From Macrocystis pyrifera (taxonomy: Eukaryota; Sar; Phaeophyceae; Laminariales; Laminariaceae), in NCBI GenBank assembly GCA_031763025.1, contig JASSKH010000015.1, positions 806,001-870,000 on the forward strand: a stretch of DNA of 64,000 nucleotides. Reading direction: 5' to 3'. A program made the position numbers and the translations under genes. Below are positions 38,151 to 48,154 of the stretch, piece by piece. The notes under the pieces were generated by a model. The model was given only the letters and a program-made list of their open reading frames with translations. It did not search any database and was not told the origin of the DNA. Every line of letters starts with the position of its first letter. Positions within the stretch are counted from its first letter, which is position 1.

Positions 38151-40245
38151 CCGATATAAAACGCACTCTCCCACACAAAAGGAACGCAGGCTGGGTGGTT
38201 AGTCCTCCTATTTATTGTTTTATTGCTGAACCCTTCTTTGTTTTTTCTCAGCAGCAAGCAACAGAGAGCTTGTTCGTGCTGTACCACGACCACCACTACC
38301 ACTACCAACACCAACCACCACCAATATCACCGCCTGGAGCAGCACCAGCAGAAGCAGCAGTGTGGTTGTTGTGGTGGTGGTGATGATAGGGGCAGTTTGT
38401 TTGTGTATGAGAACAGCACAAACGAGCTGTTCTGCTTGCTGGTAATGTTACTGTAGTAGAGAGATAGAAATTCTGTGGTCACAGACTTCACCTATAATGC
38501 AGAGAAAATATACAAAAACTGCACTATTTAATTTAATACTAATCATAAAATGCGTACGTTACAGGTAATGCTGGTATTACGGGGAACCATAGTTAATAGG
38601 ACCTATGGTACACACAAAAAACCTAGATATTTACATATTTTTATTAGGTATGGCGGTTGGCGTGTGTACCAGCTCGTAGCTGGTGTGTACGCCTAGACTC
38701 GATTGCCGATGGCCGGTCAATACACAGTCAAAATAAATGTTCGAGGCAAACGTATAGCCACTGTTAGGTGACTTGTACGTGAAGCTTCAATAGAAGAGAA
38801 GAAGAAGATGGTGTGGTGACCCCAAGCCACAGTGTTGATTCATTTGCTCAGCTGGAAGCTGATGATAGTGAGCAAAAGTAGAGTGAGCTCAAAGGGGAGC
38901 GATGCGCGTGTGCGCTCACGGCTCGAAACAAAGGACGACCCCTACAAATTCGTTCAAAAACAAAAATAGGGAAATACCCTGGCATTCAGTTCAATATAAA
39001 ACAACACGGAGACCCGCAATTCTACTGCTAAAAACAATAAAACTTGGGGTACGTACTCATGACCCTCTTGTAGCCTATATTGTTACTTCAACCACAACTA
39101 AAGCTATGCTACTGGTCCCGACGGGATACTGAAGATACCCTGTCCATTATTTACCAGTGCGCACGTACCAGGTACTGCTGTACATGTGTGCTGCCGGCTG
39201 TAGATTCTGTACGTACGTAATACAGCAGTAGATCCACGATGCTGCTTGTTATTGAGACCTATTATTATGCGATGTGTACGAGTGCACAGCAGTAGATACT
39301 GTAGGACTGCTGCTGCTGTATACTGCTACTACTCACAGACTGGAAAACTGTCCGTGGTACTTAAAAATGCGTAAATGTATACCAGATGACGCAAGTATTA
39401 TCGAGTAACGACTATGATGGCTACTGACAAGTATCATCCCTAATACCTCCTCCCGTTAAGCATACACTTTCTTACTCTGCGGTACATGCTAAAATTTCTC
39501 CAAAAGAAACACGTGCAACATCAAGTGGTGATGTTGCTATTGGGAACAAGGAATACTAAATGTGCGTAGTAGTCTAAAACAGTGAGTTTGTTCATCATTC
39601 CCCAACAAGAACAGAAGTGAACAAACTATTAACGTTCCTGCCGCCCACAAAACAAACAAAGGAACATGTTTTTGATACTGCCAGCTTAACGCTGTAACAA
39701 GACATACTGTTATCAGAGAGACATCCCCCTCGTGTATGCTAATCTCCCGTTTGGACTCATCTAGGTGGAAAGTTCTCCTGCCATACATCCTGAAGCTCCG
39801 GAGATGACGTACTCTTTTCAACTACACATTCGAACCTAATGATTCGACTTGGTTACAATGCACCCTTACTTGGTACTGACTGTAACTTATCTTTAATATT
39901 GCACAACACCGGTCATTGTACTGCACTGTAGGGAAGATGGACGGGATGCGCTACCAATGAATGCAAAAGATCCAGTGATCAGTTCGTTGACCCAAGGAAA
40001 TGAAATTCTTATCTGCCCCGTACAAATTGAACATGCGACAACCTACAGCTTCGGTAAGGGAGACAATACAGTTCACGCTTCCAATGGCTTGACCTTGTTG
40101 GTGTAGACGTCGGTGGCCGTCCGATGTGCTTGGTCCGTCATTCCTTGCTTAGGACTTGAGGCTCAACTTATGTTGAAGTTGGAGAGGTAGTCTTTTCCTT
40201 TCCCTCAAAACTGATTGTCGTCTTAGCTCCGCCTCCACTTGTTAA
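38151..40245. other. Anonymous sequence with low-complexity patches
   Basis: No supported gene. The stretch 38,285-38,335 is ccaccac-rich, and 38,362-38,385 carries the complementary gtggtggtgg type. At 38,560-38,650 a short match to the 3' part of the repeat at 16,400-16,480 is present (ggtacacacaaa). At 39,160-39,340 the word tacagcagta and its complement recur several times, as they also do to the right of the copia relic. Confidence 0.45.
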
Positions 40246-41374
40246 TTAAGCAGTCAGTGTCTGCTTCTTGGTCCCGATGTTGATGGGCTCTCCGTCCAGC
40301 AAGAATCCGATGATCCCAGATGATGATGCCACGATTATCCCAGATAGATGTTGATGCTCTGATGACCCCAGATGTCGATGATCCGATGATCCCGGGTGAG
40401 GTTGCTCCGGGAATGAATGGCATCGTAGTGTTTCGGTGGGGATTTTGATCACCCAGTTTTCCTCCTCCGAGATCCGAAAAGGGTCTCTATTGGTGTAGGC
40501 GAAATCCACACACGTGTCCGGGAGGTCTTCCCCCGATGCCCTCTTCACGTGCATGCTGCCGAAGGTCTCCTCGACGCTTGGATTGTGTACCGTACTGGCG
40601 GTCTCGTGATGCGGTGCATCCAGTGTGACTCCCGCCAGAGTGGAAGATTCAACCCCCCGGGCGAAGCAGCAGATGCGTCCCAGGGTGAAAAAGAAGATGT
40701 AGCTCCTGATGATGATGACGACACTCCAGCTTGTTGCGGTAGTGTTGTAGTCTCTGATGATGGCATTCCGGTCCCTGATGAGGAATATTTAGTCCTTGGT
40801 GATGGTGTTCCGGCCCCTAGTGAGGATACTCCAGGTCCCGTCGATGATGCTCCGGCTGTTGTTGTCGATGACGTGTCCTCTTCCAGAAGGTTGCTTGCGG
40901 ACGGCTTCTCGTCGTCGTTGACCGGAGGTGATATCGCGCTCAGTACAGCGCCGTGACTTTGCGGCGGGTAACGTTCCGAGTCGTCGTGAGATGTAGTCTT
41001 GTGTACAGAACACCACTTCTGCTCAGCTTCATCGTTGGATCCTGCCTTGATCTTGGAAGATTCCTTGTAGTGACTAGTTCTTGAAGAGCCCGCTGACCAA
41101 CCCGGCACGTACAAGTTGAGTCTTCGTTCGCCCTGGGATAGTCAGCAATTACCCTGTCAAAAGACGCCTGAGTTCCCGTGCCGGTCGTTTCTTCGGTTGG
41201 TCGGGGTTTCCCTCTGATCAGGCTTGCAACGTCTCGGCGCGCGACGCTGAGCACTGCCGCTAGCCTCTTACGCCAATCGCGAAAATCCCCTGGCTTGTCA
41301 CCGTCGGACTTCGTCGGTCCTTTGATAGCATTGGCGAGGTTGCCGCTGTTGTTGTTGAAAGCTGAGTCCCCCAT
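40246..41374 (-). pseudogene. Ty1/copia-type gag relic
   Basis: The minus strand starts at an ATG (41,374) with a gag-like N-terminus: MGDSAFNNN, a FRDWRKRL helix, a stretch with G.P.P.EE, then DRVIADYPRANED. After a deletion and frame change near 41,110 the next frame (41,114-40,545) gives KWCSVHKTTSH, the start of a gag zinc knuckle (C-x2-H..H) whose final Cys position reads Arg, followed by a long Ser/Thr/Gly/Pro tail with short repeats. A third frame (40,554-40,246) follows. The RNA-binding middle of gag and all of pol are missing, so the gene is dead. Family is inferred from the knuckle type. Confidence 0.65.
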
Positions 41375-41969
41375 GATGATGAGTAGTACTTGGCCAGGCG
41401 GTCTTGTAAGATACTACACCAGCAGTACCGTATGTACAGCAGTATCTCTTGGAGTGGCTGCCGCACAATGCTCGGGGATCCCGAGGCTTTTAATTTGTCG
41501 TACGTACGTATGATACAGCAGTACAATACTCGACTTTCGGTCGAGATTTTGGAGTCCCACACTAGCTTCGTATGAGAAATATGGCACGAGGTGAAATGTA
41601 CACACACCTTCAAAACCGCAGTGATGCTCGCTGAGTATCTCCCATAGATGAAACAGTCCTGACTGCAGTAGTACGGTAGCAGTTGATAGCAGACGCCTAT
41701 CTATGCGGGACCCTCTGGATGCGCGCAGTGTAACTGATACCGCTCACTTTACGTTTGAAGTTGGTGTCGTACTTGTTTGATTCTAGAGCAGTACGAGTAG
41801 TGCACTCAGGTACAGTCTTAGTAGTACTACTGTAGCTACCAGTACTGCTGTGTGAATAACTTGTCGTATCCTCCTCGCAGAAACTATTGAAAAATAGTTC
41901 TCGTTCCAACAAACAGTCGTGCGGGGTCACAGACCTACGTGAAGTGCTAGTGACGACTGCAAAAAAAAT
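41375..41969. other. Flank of copia relic, rich in ACAGCAGTA words
   Basis: No gene. The word acagcagta or its complement occurs near 41,430, 41,515 and 41,847, with variants near 41,414 and 41,790. The block 41,690-41,735 (gcctatctatgcgggaccctc) has a diverged partner at 43,088-43,125. An LTR of the copia relic might be expected here but I could not delimit one. Confidence 0.4.
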
Positions 41970-42430
41970 AATCTCTCTGGGGCCGACGACCCTCTTGGAA
42001 ATTTATAGAAGTTCAGCGCTCCTTTGACTAATATCAAAATACTTGTCGGGAGTTAACTTTTATGTCGCTGTGGTAACGACTGTCATGTAATCTCTCTGGG
42101 GCCGACGACCCTCTTGGAAATTTATAGAAGTTCAGCGCTCCTTTAACAGATAGCAGAATGCTAATCGGGAGTTAACTTCTATGCCGCTGTAGTACGGACT
42201 TTCAAGCAATCTCTCTGGGGCCGATGGTGCTCTTGGAAATTTATAGAAGTTCAGCGCTCCTTTAACAGATAGCAGAATGCTTATCGGGAGTTAACTTCTG
42301 TGCCGCTGTAGTACGGACTTTCAAGCAATCTCTCTGGGGCCGATGGTCCTCTTGGAAATTTATCGAAGTTCAGCGCTCCACTAACAGATAGCAGAATGCT
42401 TATCGGGAGTTAACTTCTATGCCGCTGTTG
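41970..42430. repeat. Satellite array, 119-bp unit x4
   Basis: Units begin at 41,970, 42,089, 42,208 and 42,327, an exact 119-bp period. Each starts aatctctctggggccga, contains gaagttcagcgctcc and gggagttaacttc, and ends near tgccgctgt. Units 2 to 4 are more similar to each other than to unit 1, consistent with recent local duplication. No coding frame is implied (119 is not a multiple of three). Confidence 0.95.
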
Positions 42431-42855
42431 CTCAGAGTAACCGAGGCTTATGATCCACGAAATGGACTACACTAGACAGAGCTCCTTAACCCCAGCGGTG
42501 CTGTGGGTTGTGGCGAAGTTGTCCTTGACAGCGTACAGCAGAATCTTACTCGACGCGTTGATCGAGGTTTTTGTATTTTCTAGGCTCCCTCGCATTGGAA
42601 GGTCCTGTCAGAAAATGGTGAAGTCAGGGACTCCTTTACAGACAGCTATCATGCTTGTCGGGAGTTTGCTTCTGTGCCACTGTCCTGGTGACGACCAAAA
42701 ACAAATCTCACTGGGGCCGACGCCCTCTTGGAAATTCGAAGTTCAGCGCTCGTTTGACAGATAGCAGGGTGCTTATTTATCGGGAGTTAACTTCTATACC
42801 GCTGTTGCTCAGAGTGACTGAGGCTTACGATCCACGAAATGGACTACGCTCAGCA
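42431..42855. repeat. Diverged extension of the 119-bp satellite
   Basis: A partial diverged unit (about 42,614-42,700) and a fuller one (42,704-42,808) follow after about 180 bp. The spacer sequence after unit 4 (gttgctcagagtaaccgaggctta and catgatccacgaaatgg-like words, 42,425-42,475) is repeated after the last unit (42,803-42,850). So the array also has a larger repeating block of satellite plus spacer, with a period of about 380 bp. Confidence 0.8.
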
Positions 42856-43109
42856 GAGCTCCTAACTTTGAGGCGTGCTGGGTTGTGTGGATGTGGAGTT
42901 TCTGTTGAGCAGCGTACAGCGGTTACACTCGAGATTTGCTCGAGATTATTGGTCCTCGTCTATGAAAAGACAAAGGGGAGCAGGTGAGATTTTCACAGCT
43001 CCTTACGCGGTGGTGCTCTGTGGGTGTCTCTATCGTAGTTACAGCAATTTGACTACAACAGCAGTAGTGAACTACAGCAGTAGTAGAATGCCCTACGCAG
43101 GACCCTCTT

Positions 43110-43370
43110 AGAAGCACGCTCGTAACTCTTACACACGTGTGTCACATACACTTCTTTATACTCAACTCTTCTACTAATATATCGGTACAACCCAGTGTCT
43201 GTTCTGATTTCTTAAAGTTGACAGACGCTATTCATAACTATATGCAGACATACTATTAATAAGTAATGAGTAAAGGAAGCAAAATGCCAACGTGTCGGGG
43301 ATAGACGACAACACCGGGGAAGGCAAGTGAATTGCCAATGTGCCTGGTACGAGAAGACCCCAAAACACGT
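43110..43370 (+). repeat. Dispersed repeat family D, copy 2
   Basis: It matches the reverse complement of 24,400-24,680: cacatacacttctttatac-like word, tacaacccagtgtctg, aatgagtaaagg, aaatgccaacgtg and tacgagaagacc. It ends where a truncated LTR begins at 43,381, so the LTR copy was cut off by, or inserted beside, this repeat. Confidence 0.6.
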
Positions 43371-43380
43371 ATTCGTTTTT

Positions 43381-43504
43381 CGTGACCCGATCATTACTGC
43401 TTGAAGGCACTTCCTCGAACTCTCAAATAACAGGTGAGCCGGCCTCAGGGATCTAGCTAGCACAGTTCCTTTTTAGAGTCTGAGAGCTGTACCCTGCTGT
43501 ATCA
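43381..43504 (+). mobile_element. 5'-truncated LTR of family C
   Basis: Only the last 124 bp of the LTR remain, from cgtgacccgatcattactg to the end CTGTATCA. It includes caggtgagcc (donor-like) and gagctgtaccctgctgta. It is followed directly by a primer-binding site, so it is the 5' LTR of the non-coding element to its right. Confidence 0.85.
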
Positions 43505-44967
43505 TGCTGAACCCAGGGAGATCGAAGTGCATTGCAGGAGATCGGAGTTCGCAAAACGTGTGCAGGAGATCGGAGTGTTTGCAAACTTGTGAAATAATGT
43601 CATCGTGTTCTTTGTATAATCCCACGTTTGATCTTGCAAAATACTTTATTGCATGCTTGATATATGCGCACATCCACACGTTTTCGTTGTTGCCTGCCTT
43701 GTATGATGGTCTACGTGCAATATGCTGCTATGTATTCACGCTGCCAATGGTGCTCTGCTTCTTTGTTTCGTAAGGCTTTCCAGATACTTATCTGGTCAAT
43801 GCAGACAGGCATACTGGTTGCTCGTGCTCCGTTTGCCTGTTGCTCGTGCTCCGTTTGCCTGTTGCTCGTGCTCGTCTGTTCGCTCCTTGTTCATGATCGC
43901 ACACACATGCATGTTCGTTAATAAATGACTGCATGCTATTGACTACGTATTGTCTTCAAAACCAAATGCAACCGACAGGTATCGATACAAGCCAAAGGTG
44001 CCGTACGTACAAATACACGCCTGCTCTCGTGTACCGTTCGCCTGGTTAAGTGATATCGGAAACTAACAATGTTGAGCCTTGAGCCGTTTGAGCATACGTA
44101 ACGCTATAAAACAATAAACCCCTTGAAAACACTCTGTGCATTGTCGGCTGGCAAACATAGAACTTTCAAGAAAACCACGAATGTTTTGGTGACTATTCAG
44201 AGTAGTATTCTTGCCGCGATGCTTAGAACACATCAATTATAGACCAACCGTCGTATTATGCACACCAAATGGAAAGTCCAATGCACGTTTGACCCTCTTC
44301 GATATCCCCGGTTGCACCATTACCAACCGAGCGTTGCGCTCGAGTACCAGGCACAGCATCAGAAGGACTGAAGCTAAGCACAAGAGGAAAGGACAAGAAA
44401 AACCGGAGCAGATGAAGATCGGCTACGCAACCCCTTTTGGGGCACGGGTAACACGGGGTGAGATTTTTTTTTTTCAGCTGGACGATGATGAGCTTACACA
44501 CAACAGAGGAAGTGTGTGGCTTGCTGCGTCCGGAGGATTCGGGCTAGATGCAATTGTACGATGCAGCCCAACCTGAATAGTACCAGGCCAACAGGTATGG
44601 AGCGGGTGAAACACAACCCGTGGGCTTGATTGTTCTCTTTGTTCTGATGTCGTCTCCGCAGTCAAAATTGCTAATATTTTTCTTGCTGTACGTTATTTCT
44701 CAAGCGCAACAAAAAATGGTGGGGGGGGGGGGGGGTAGGCTGTGTCGCCCTGGTTGACTTCAAATTCAAGCCACACACCAACGCTAGAAAACTCGCGCAG
44801 CGCATGCAGTAATATGCTGGACCACCGATGTTAGAGCAGGGACATGGACCCAACGAGATACCGGTAGCAAGCAAAGGACATGGCACTACCAGGGTCAAGC
44901 TGCCCGGAGTGTTTGGAAGGCATGAAATCTGAGTGGTAAATTAATGGTTCTGCTGTATTCAATCAAG
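43505..44967 (+). mobile_element. Non-coding internal region of an LTR element (primer-binding site, leader, body)
   Basis: It starts with TGCTGAACCCAGGGAGATCG, a primer-binding-site-like word (complement ends in CCA, as tRNA 3' ends do). The leader to about 44,100 matches the leader of the gag-bearing element at 59,025-59,570. The body 44,150-44,967 is unrelated to gag and is shared with 51,720-52,570 (minus) and 53,799-54,575 (minus). Short tandems occur at 43,530-43,590 (30-bp unit) and 43,817-43,880 (22-bp unit with ttgctcgtgctccgtttg). A G run at 44,719-44,735 varies in length among copies. After 44,967 it is interrupted by the 44,968-48,680 element and resumes at 48,681-48,855. No frame is conserved across copies. 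Confidence 0.8.
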
Positions 44968-45507
44968 TGCTACAGCAGGGTACAGCTCTCAGACCCTAAA
45001 AGGGACCTGCGCTCGTAAGATCTCTGAGGCTGACTCACCTGTTGTTTGAGAGTTCGAGCAAGTAAGTGCCTTCAAGCAGTGATGATAGGTTCACGCAGAA
45101 TGCGGATCGATGCAATGAGGTAGATACAAGCAGCCAGCGTGAACAATCAACGAAGCACCACAGACACGATGACGGGCACGACGGGTACGGCAGGGCCCAA
45201 GGGGCTGGGGGTCGATAGAAAAGGTATCACAGATCACTTGGCTTTGACTTGCATTCTTCATAAGGTGGTGTTTGGTGAACACCGGGTTGTTCCGGGACCT
45301 CGTTACTGTTTTTTTACACAGAACTAAAGGCGTTCCCACACCGGGGATTCTCCCTGCCCCTAGAAGATTCCCAGAGATGCTAAGCAGAGCTTGCTCTCTG
45401 CCCATCGAATAGATCCGACGCGTGACACTGATCAGAACAGCTGTCTCGCGCCGTATTTTCGTCCTCGAAGCACTGTGGCGCTGTAACAGCTCCTCGGCGC
45501 TGGAACA
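44968..45507 (-). repeat. 3' LTR of the 44,968-48,680 element
   Basis: On the minus strand it starts TGTTCCAGCG and ends CTGTAGCA. It aligns end to end with the 5' LTR at 48,155-48,680 and carries the shared words ctgatcagtgtcacgcg, ggaacgcctttag, gtgatctgtgatacc and caacaggtgagtc. The two LTRs differ at many sites and by small indels, which implies an old insertion. Confidence 0.85.
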
Positions 45508-45519
45508 CCCCCCCTGTCC
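45508..45519 (-). promoter_or_regulatory. Polypurine tract of the Ty3/gypsy element
   Basis: On the minus strand the run ggacaggggggg directly precedes the 3' LTR start. It is the presumed primer for plus-strand synthesis and matches the tracts at 29,722 and 58,446. Confidence 0.75.
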
Positions 45520-45609
45520 GACGCAGCACGCCTCGGAGCAAAACGCACCCCCCCAGCAGCCGAATGTTTCTGGTCCGCCCATGCTAATCGGCTCAGTGCT
45601 TCCGTTCCC

Positions 45610-46651
45610 CGCCTGTTGCTGAAAGGGGTCACCCCTGACCCGCGGCGCTCCGGTGTTCCTTGACCCCGCGAGTCACTTCGCTGCGGCTAAGCTCATCTCA
45701 ATCTCCGTCAGGGTATCTCACTCACCAATACGGCTCCCTAAAGTCGTACACCCTTCCTACCGCCGCTCGATTCACTCCGTTAGATCTGGCAAACGACCGC
45801 CTGACCTGCGTCCCCGTCGGAAAGTCCTGCAGCGCTCTCGATCGCAGCCCCTGGTTACGCTCTTCCTTCGGTAGTGGGCAGCAGTCTTCTCCTTTGTACA
45901 CTTTCCAGAGGGTATGGAAGACGTCGAGTTCCAGAGGGGTGAAGCTGTCCCTCACTTCCTGTTCAGGTAGTCACTCTGACTCCACCCCATTTTGGTATCG
46001 GCCTCGGTACTGACACTCCCACCCGGTCCCCGTGCTCTCCACGGCTTGCCGGTCTGTCAGGGTATAGAGCGGCACCGGCATCGTCGAGGTGTCTGCCAAC
46101 CCCAAGTCCGCGCCCCATGCCACATGCGCGAATTCGTCCTCGAAGGCATGGCGCAGATTCTTCGGCCGCACGTGAAATTCCTCAATGTTGGCAGCCGAAA
46201 CCGTTCTCCTTGGGGTCCGGCGGCCGCTCATTGTCGCCTGGTAGCTGATACCCGGCTGTGCACTGGCTGTCACCCACCACGGCCCCGTCCAGTGTTCATG
46301 TGCTACTTTGGCGTGAGTCCCCTCCTTTCCGCGCCATCTTGCTGTCTGCCTCCTTTACCAGCATCAGGTCTTCCACTCGCGCCCCTTCGCCTGGAGAGTG
46401 TCGCCTAATAGTCGCATTGTGGCGTACGCGTCGCTTGTTCTTGTCCTCCTGACGCTTCTTCAACATTGCCCGCAGTTCCATGAACGTCTGGTGTCTCTCC
46501 GCCACAAAATTTCCGAGCCCAGTGCCGAAATTTTCACCGTCCAGCGCAGGAGTAAAAGAGCATCCAAGTTTGTGCGCGCATCACGACCAAACAGAATCTT
46601 GAAGGGTGTCTCACCTGACGGGAGACGCGGGTCCGGCATAGTCCTTTGAAT
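45610..46651 (-). pseudogene. Ty3/gypsy pol C-terminus: integrase C-terminal region and a Tudor-like tail
   Basis: After the integrase core the minus strand continues with GETPFKILFGRDARTNLDALL (in part), a basic segment LRAMLKKRQEDKNKRRVRHN, a WTGPWWV motif typical of the gypsy integrase C-terminus, and finally VGRVYDFREPYW..VRYPDGD..ELSR.EVTRGV. The last block resembles the small beta-barrel (Tudor/chromo-like) tails seen on some chromatin-targeting integrases; that role is inference. Frames change near 46,290 and 45,960, and TGA codons interrupt the tail at 45,722-45,724 and 45,698-45,700, one at an Arg-like and one at a Trp-like position. Confidence 0.75.
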
Positions 46652-47210
46652 TCAGCAAGCCGCGCTCACATATTCGTCCCACCTTGCCGGCCAAGATTTG
46701 CAAAGCTCCGCCAAGACCTCCTGAAGCAACCCCTCCATCCTTTCCACGGCTCCTTGACTACGAGGGTGGTCAGCAAGACCATGATCCAGCTCCACCCTGA
46801 GCAACTGGCACAGGTGGGCGACCACCTTAACGGTGAACTCCCCCCCGGAATCGCTCCTAATCGACAGTGGCACGCCAAACGTGAGTAACAGCTCCAGGAG
46901 TTTCCTCGCCACTCCCACCGAATCCTTAGATTCCAGCGGGTACGCAAACAGGAACCGGCTGGCCCGGTCCACCACTACCAGCAGGTATCTGTTCCCTGCG
47001 CTGGATACATGCTTCATGTCCTGGAGGTCCATCTCAAGCACTTCCCAAGGCCACAGTAACCGAGCAGGCATCATGGCCACGCGTTGGCTCCGGGCCCTTT
47101 TTCTCCTCCTGCAACCGCACGATAGTACCTACTCCCTGACGTCCTGGGCTACTGTCGGCCATCCGTACTTGCCAGTAATCAGCAGGAACCCCGCGCAACT
47201 CCCGGATGGC
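46652..47210 (-). pseudogene. Ty3/gypsy integrase core, catalytic triad intact
   Basis: The open part 47,080-46,652 (first codon GTG, not a real start) encodes an RNase H-fold integrase core. The first Asp is in EMDLQD, the second in RSDSGGEF, and Glu in GAVERMEG exactly 35 residues after it, giving D,D35E. The frame upstream continues with YGWPTVAQDVRE and CGCRRRK, the end of the zinc-binding HHCC domain, interrupted by a TAG where Tyr is expected (about 47,132). The HH half (HSTYGHPG) is in another frame at 47,215-47,190. The core is intact in sequence, but the gene around it is broken. Confidence 0.9.
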
Positions 47211-48134
47211 CGTAGGTACTGTGCACGAGTGCCAGCACCGCTGGTACTAATGTTGGAAGAATGGCCAACTTCGGTGCCTCCCCCCGAGGCGCGCTCCACT
47301 GTAAGTCGTTATCGTCGAGAACGTAGTTCGCCGTCCCTTCCGGTGACTGCCTGTTACCTCTTCCTCGCAACCTGCCCCAAATGAGGCCAAGTCGCGCGTC
47401 CTCTTGTTTCCGTTGCACCAGTCGTGGCTTCCGCTACCTGGTCGACCATGGAAGGAAGGGGTCCCGGTTATTCCGAGTATGCCGCTCTCGGTGCTCGCCG
47501 CCTAGGCTGGGGCTGTGCTCTGGACTGTGGCGGCACGTTTTCCGTGGGTCGTACCTACGATGACGACGGTAGTGCTGACGGTGTCGACTGTGTAACAAGC
47601 GGCATTGGCATCTGCGCATGCTGCTCTGTTGACCTTCCTCTCGCTACGCCCGCTCTGGACCTCGTGACCGCCGGCGTTACCTCCGCTATGTCCTCTTCGA
47701 AGAGCGCCTGCAAGCCTTCCAGATATTTAGTTCCGTGGAGCTGCCCCCCCCTGGCTTTGTCTATCAACAGCCCCTTTGCCCACAACCCCGGCAAGGCCTC
47801 TCTCGCCATAGGTGGCAATGAAAAGTCCGCCAATATCGCGGCCGCTGCTCCCCTGCTGACGATTGGGGGCACTCGGTAGTCCGCTCGTTCGGTGGCGAGT
47901 TTTTTGTATTCCGCAAAATTCAGCTCGTCTGCTTGGTCGATATCGCTTGAGTCCAAGGGGTGCGGTATGTACGTTCCTTCGGGGGGCTTCTCGCCCATGA
48001 TGCGCGTTCGAGTGATGGAAATAATTGGATCGTCAAAAGAAAAGACCCCCTCTCTTCCACGCCTGCCTTGAGGAAGTAGGTCCCCCTTCTCCCCAAGAAT
48101 CTCCCTAGAGATGTGCACCTTGGGTCACGTCTTT
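47211..48134 (-). pseudogene. Pol region upstream of integrase, family-specific spacer
   Basis: Two open pieces cover this part: 48,118-47,555 and 47,418-47,179. The first gives a 187-residue stretch with YIPHPLDSSDID, DYRVPPIVSRGAA, a WAKGLLIDKARG segment and a Ser/Pro/Thr-rich end. I recognise no enzyme motif in it. The second leads into the integrase zinc-binding HH motif. By position this would be the RNase H to integrase spacer, or a deletion-joined piece, because the catalytic RNase H motifs and all of reverse transcriptase are not seen. Confidence 0.55.
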
Positions 48135-48154
48135 CTATATCCCCGGGTTCACCA
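48135..48154 (-). promoter_or_regulatory. Primer-binding site of the Ty3/gypsy element
   Basis: Directly after the 5' LTR the minus strand reads TGGTGAACCCGGGGATATAG. Its complement ends in ACCA, as required for pairing with a tRNA 3' end. Equivalent words follow the LTRs at 43,505, 53,211, 54,812 and 59,005, with consensus TGNTGAACCCAGGGAGATCG. I cannot name the tRNA. Confidence 0.75.

Noticed and set aside
38270-38400. His/Gln-rich peptide frames
   Set aside because: They come from a ccaccac-type low-complexity tract and have no gene context.
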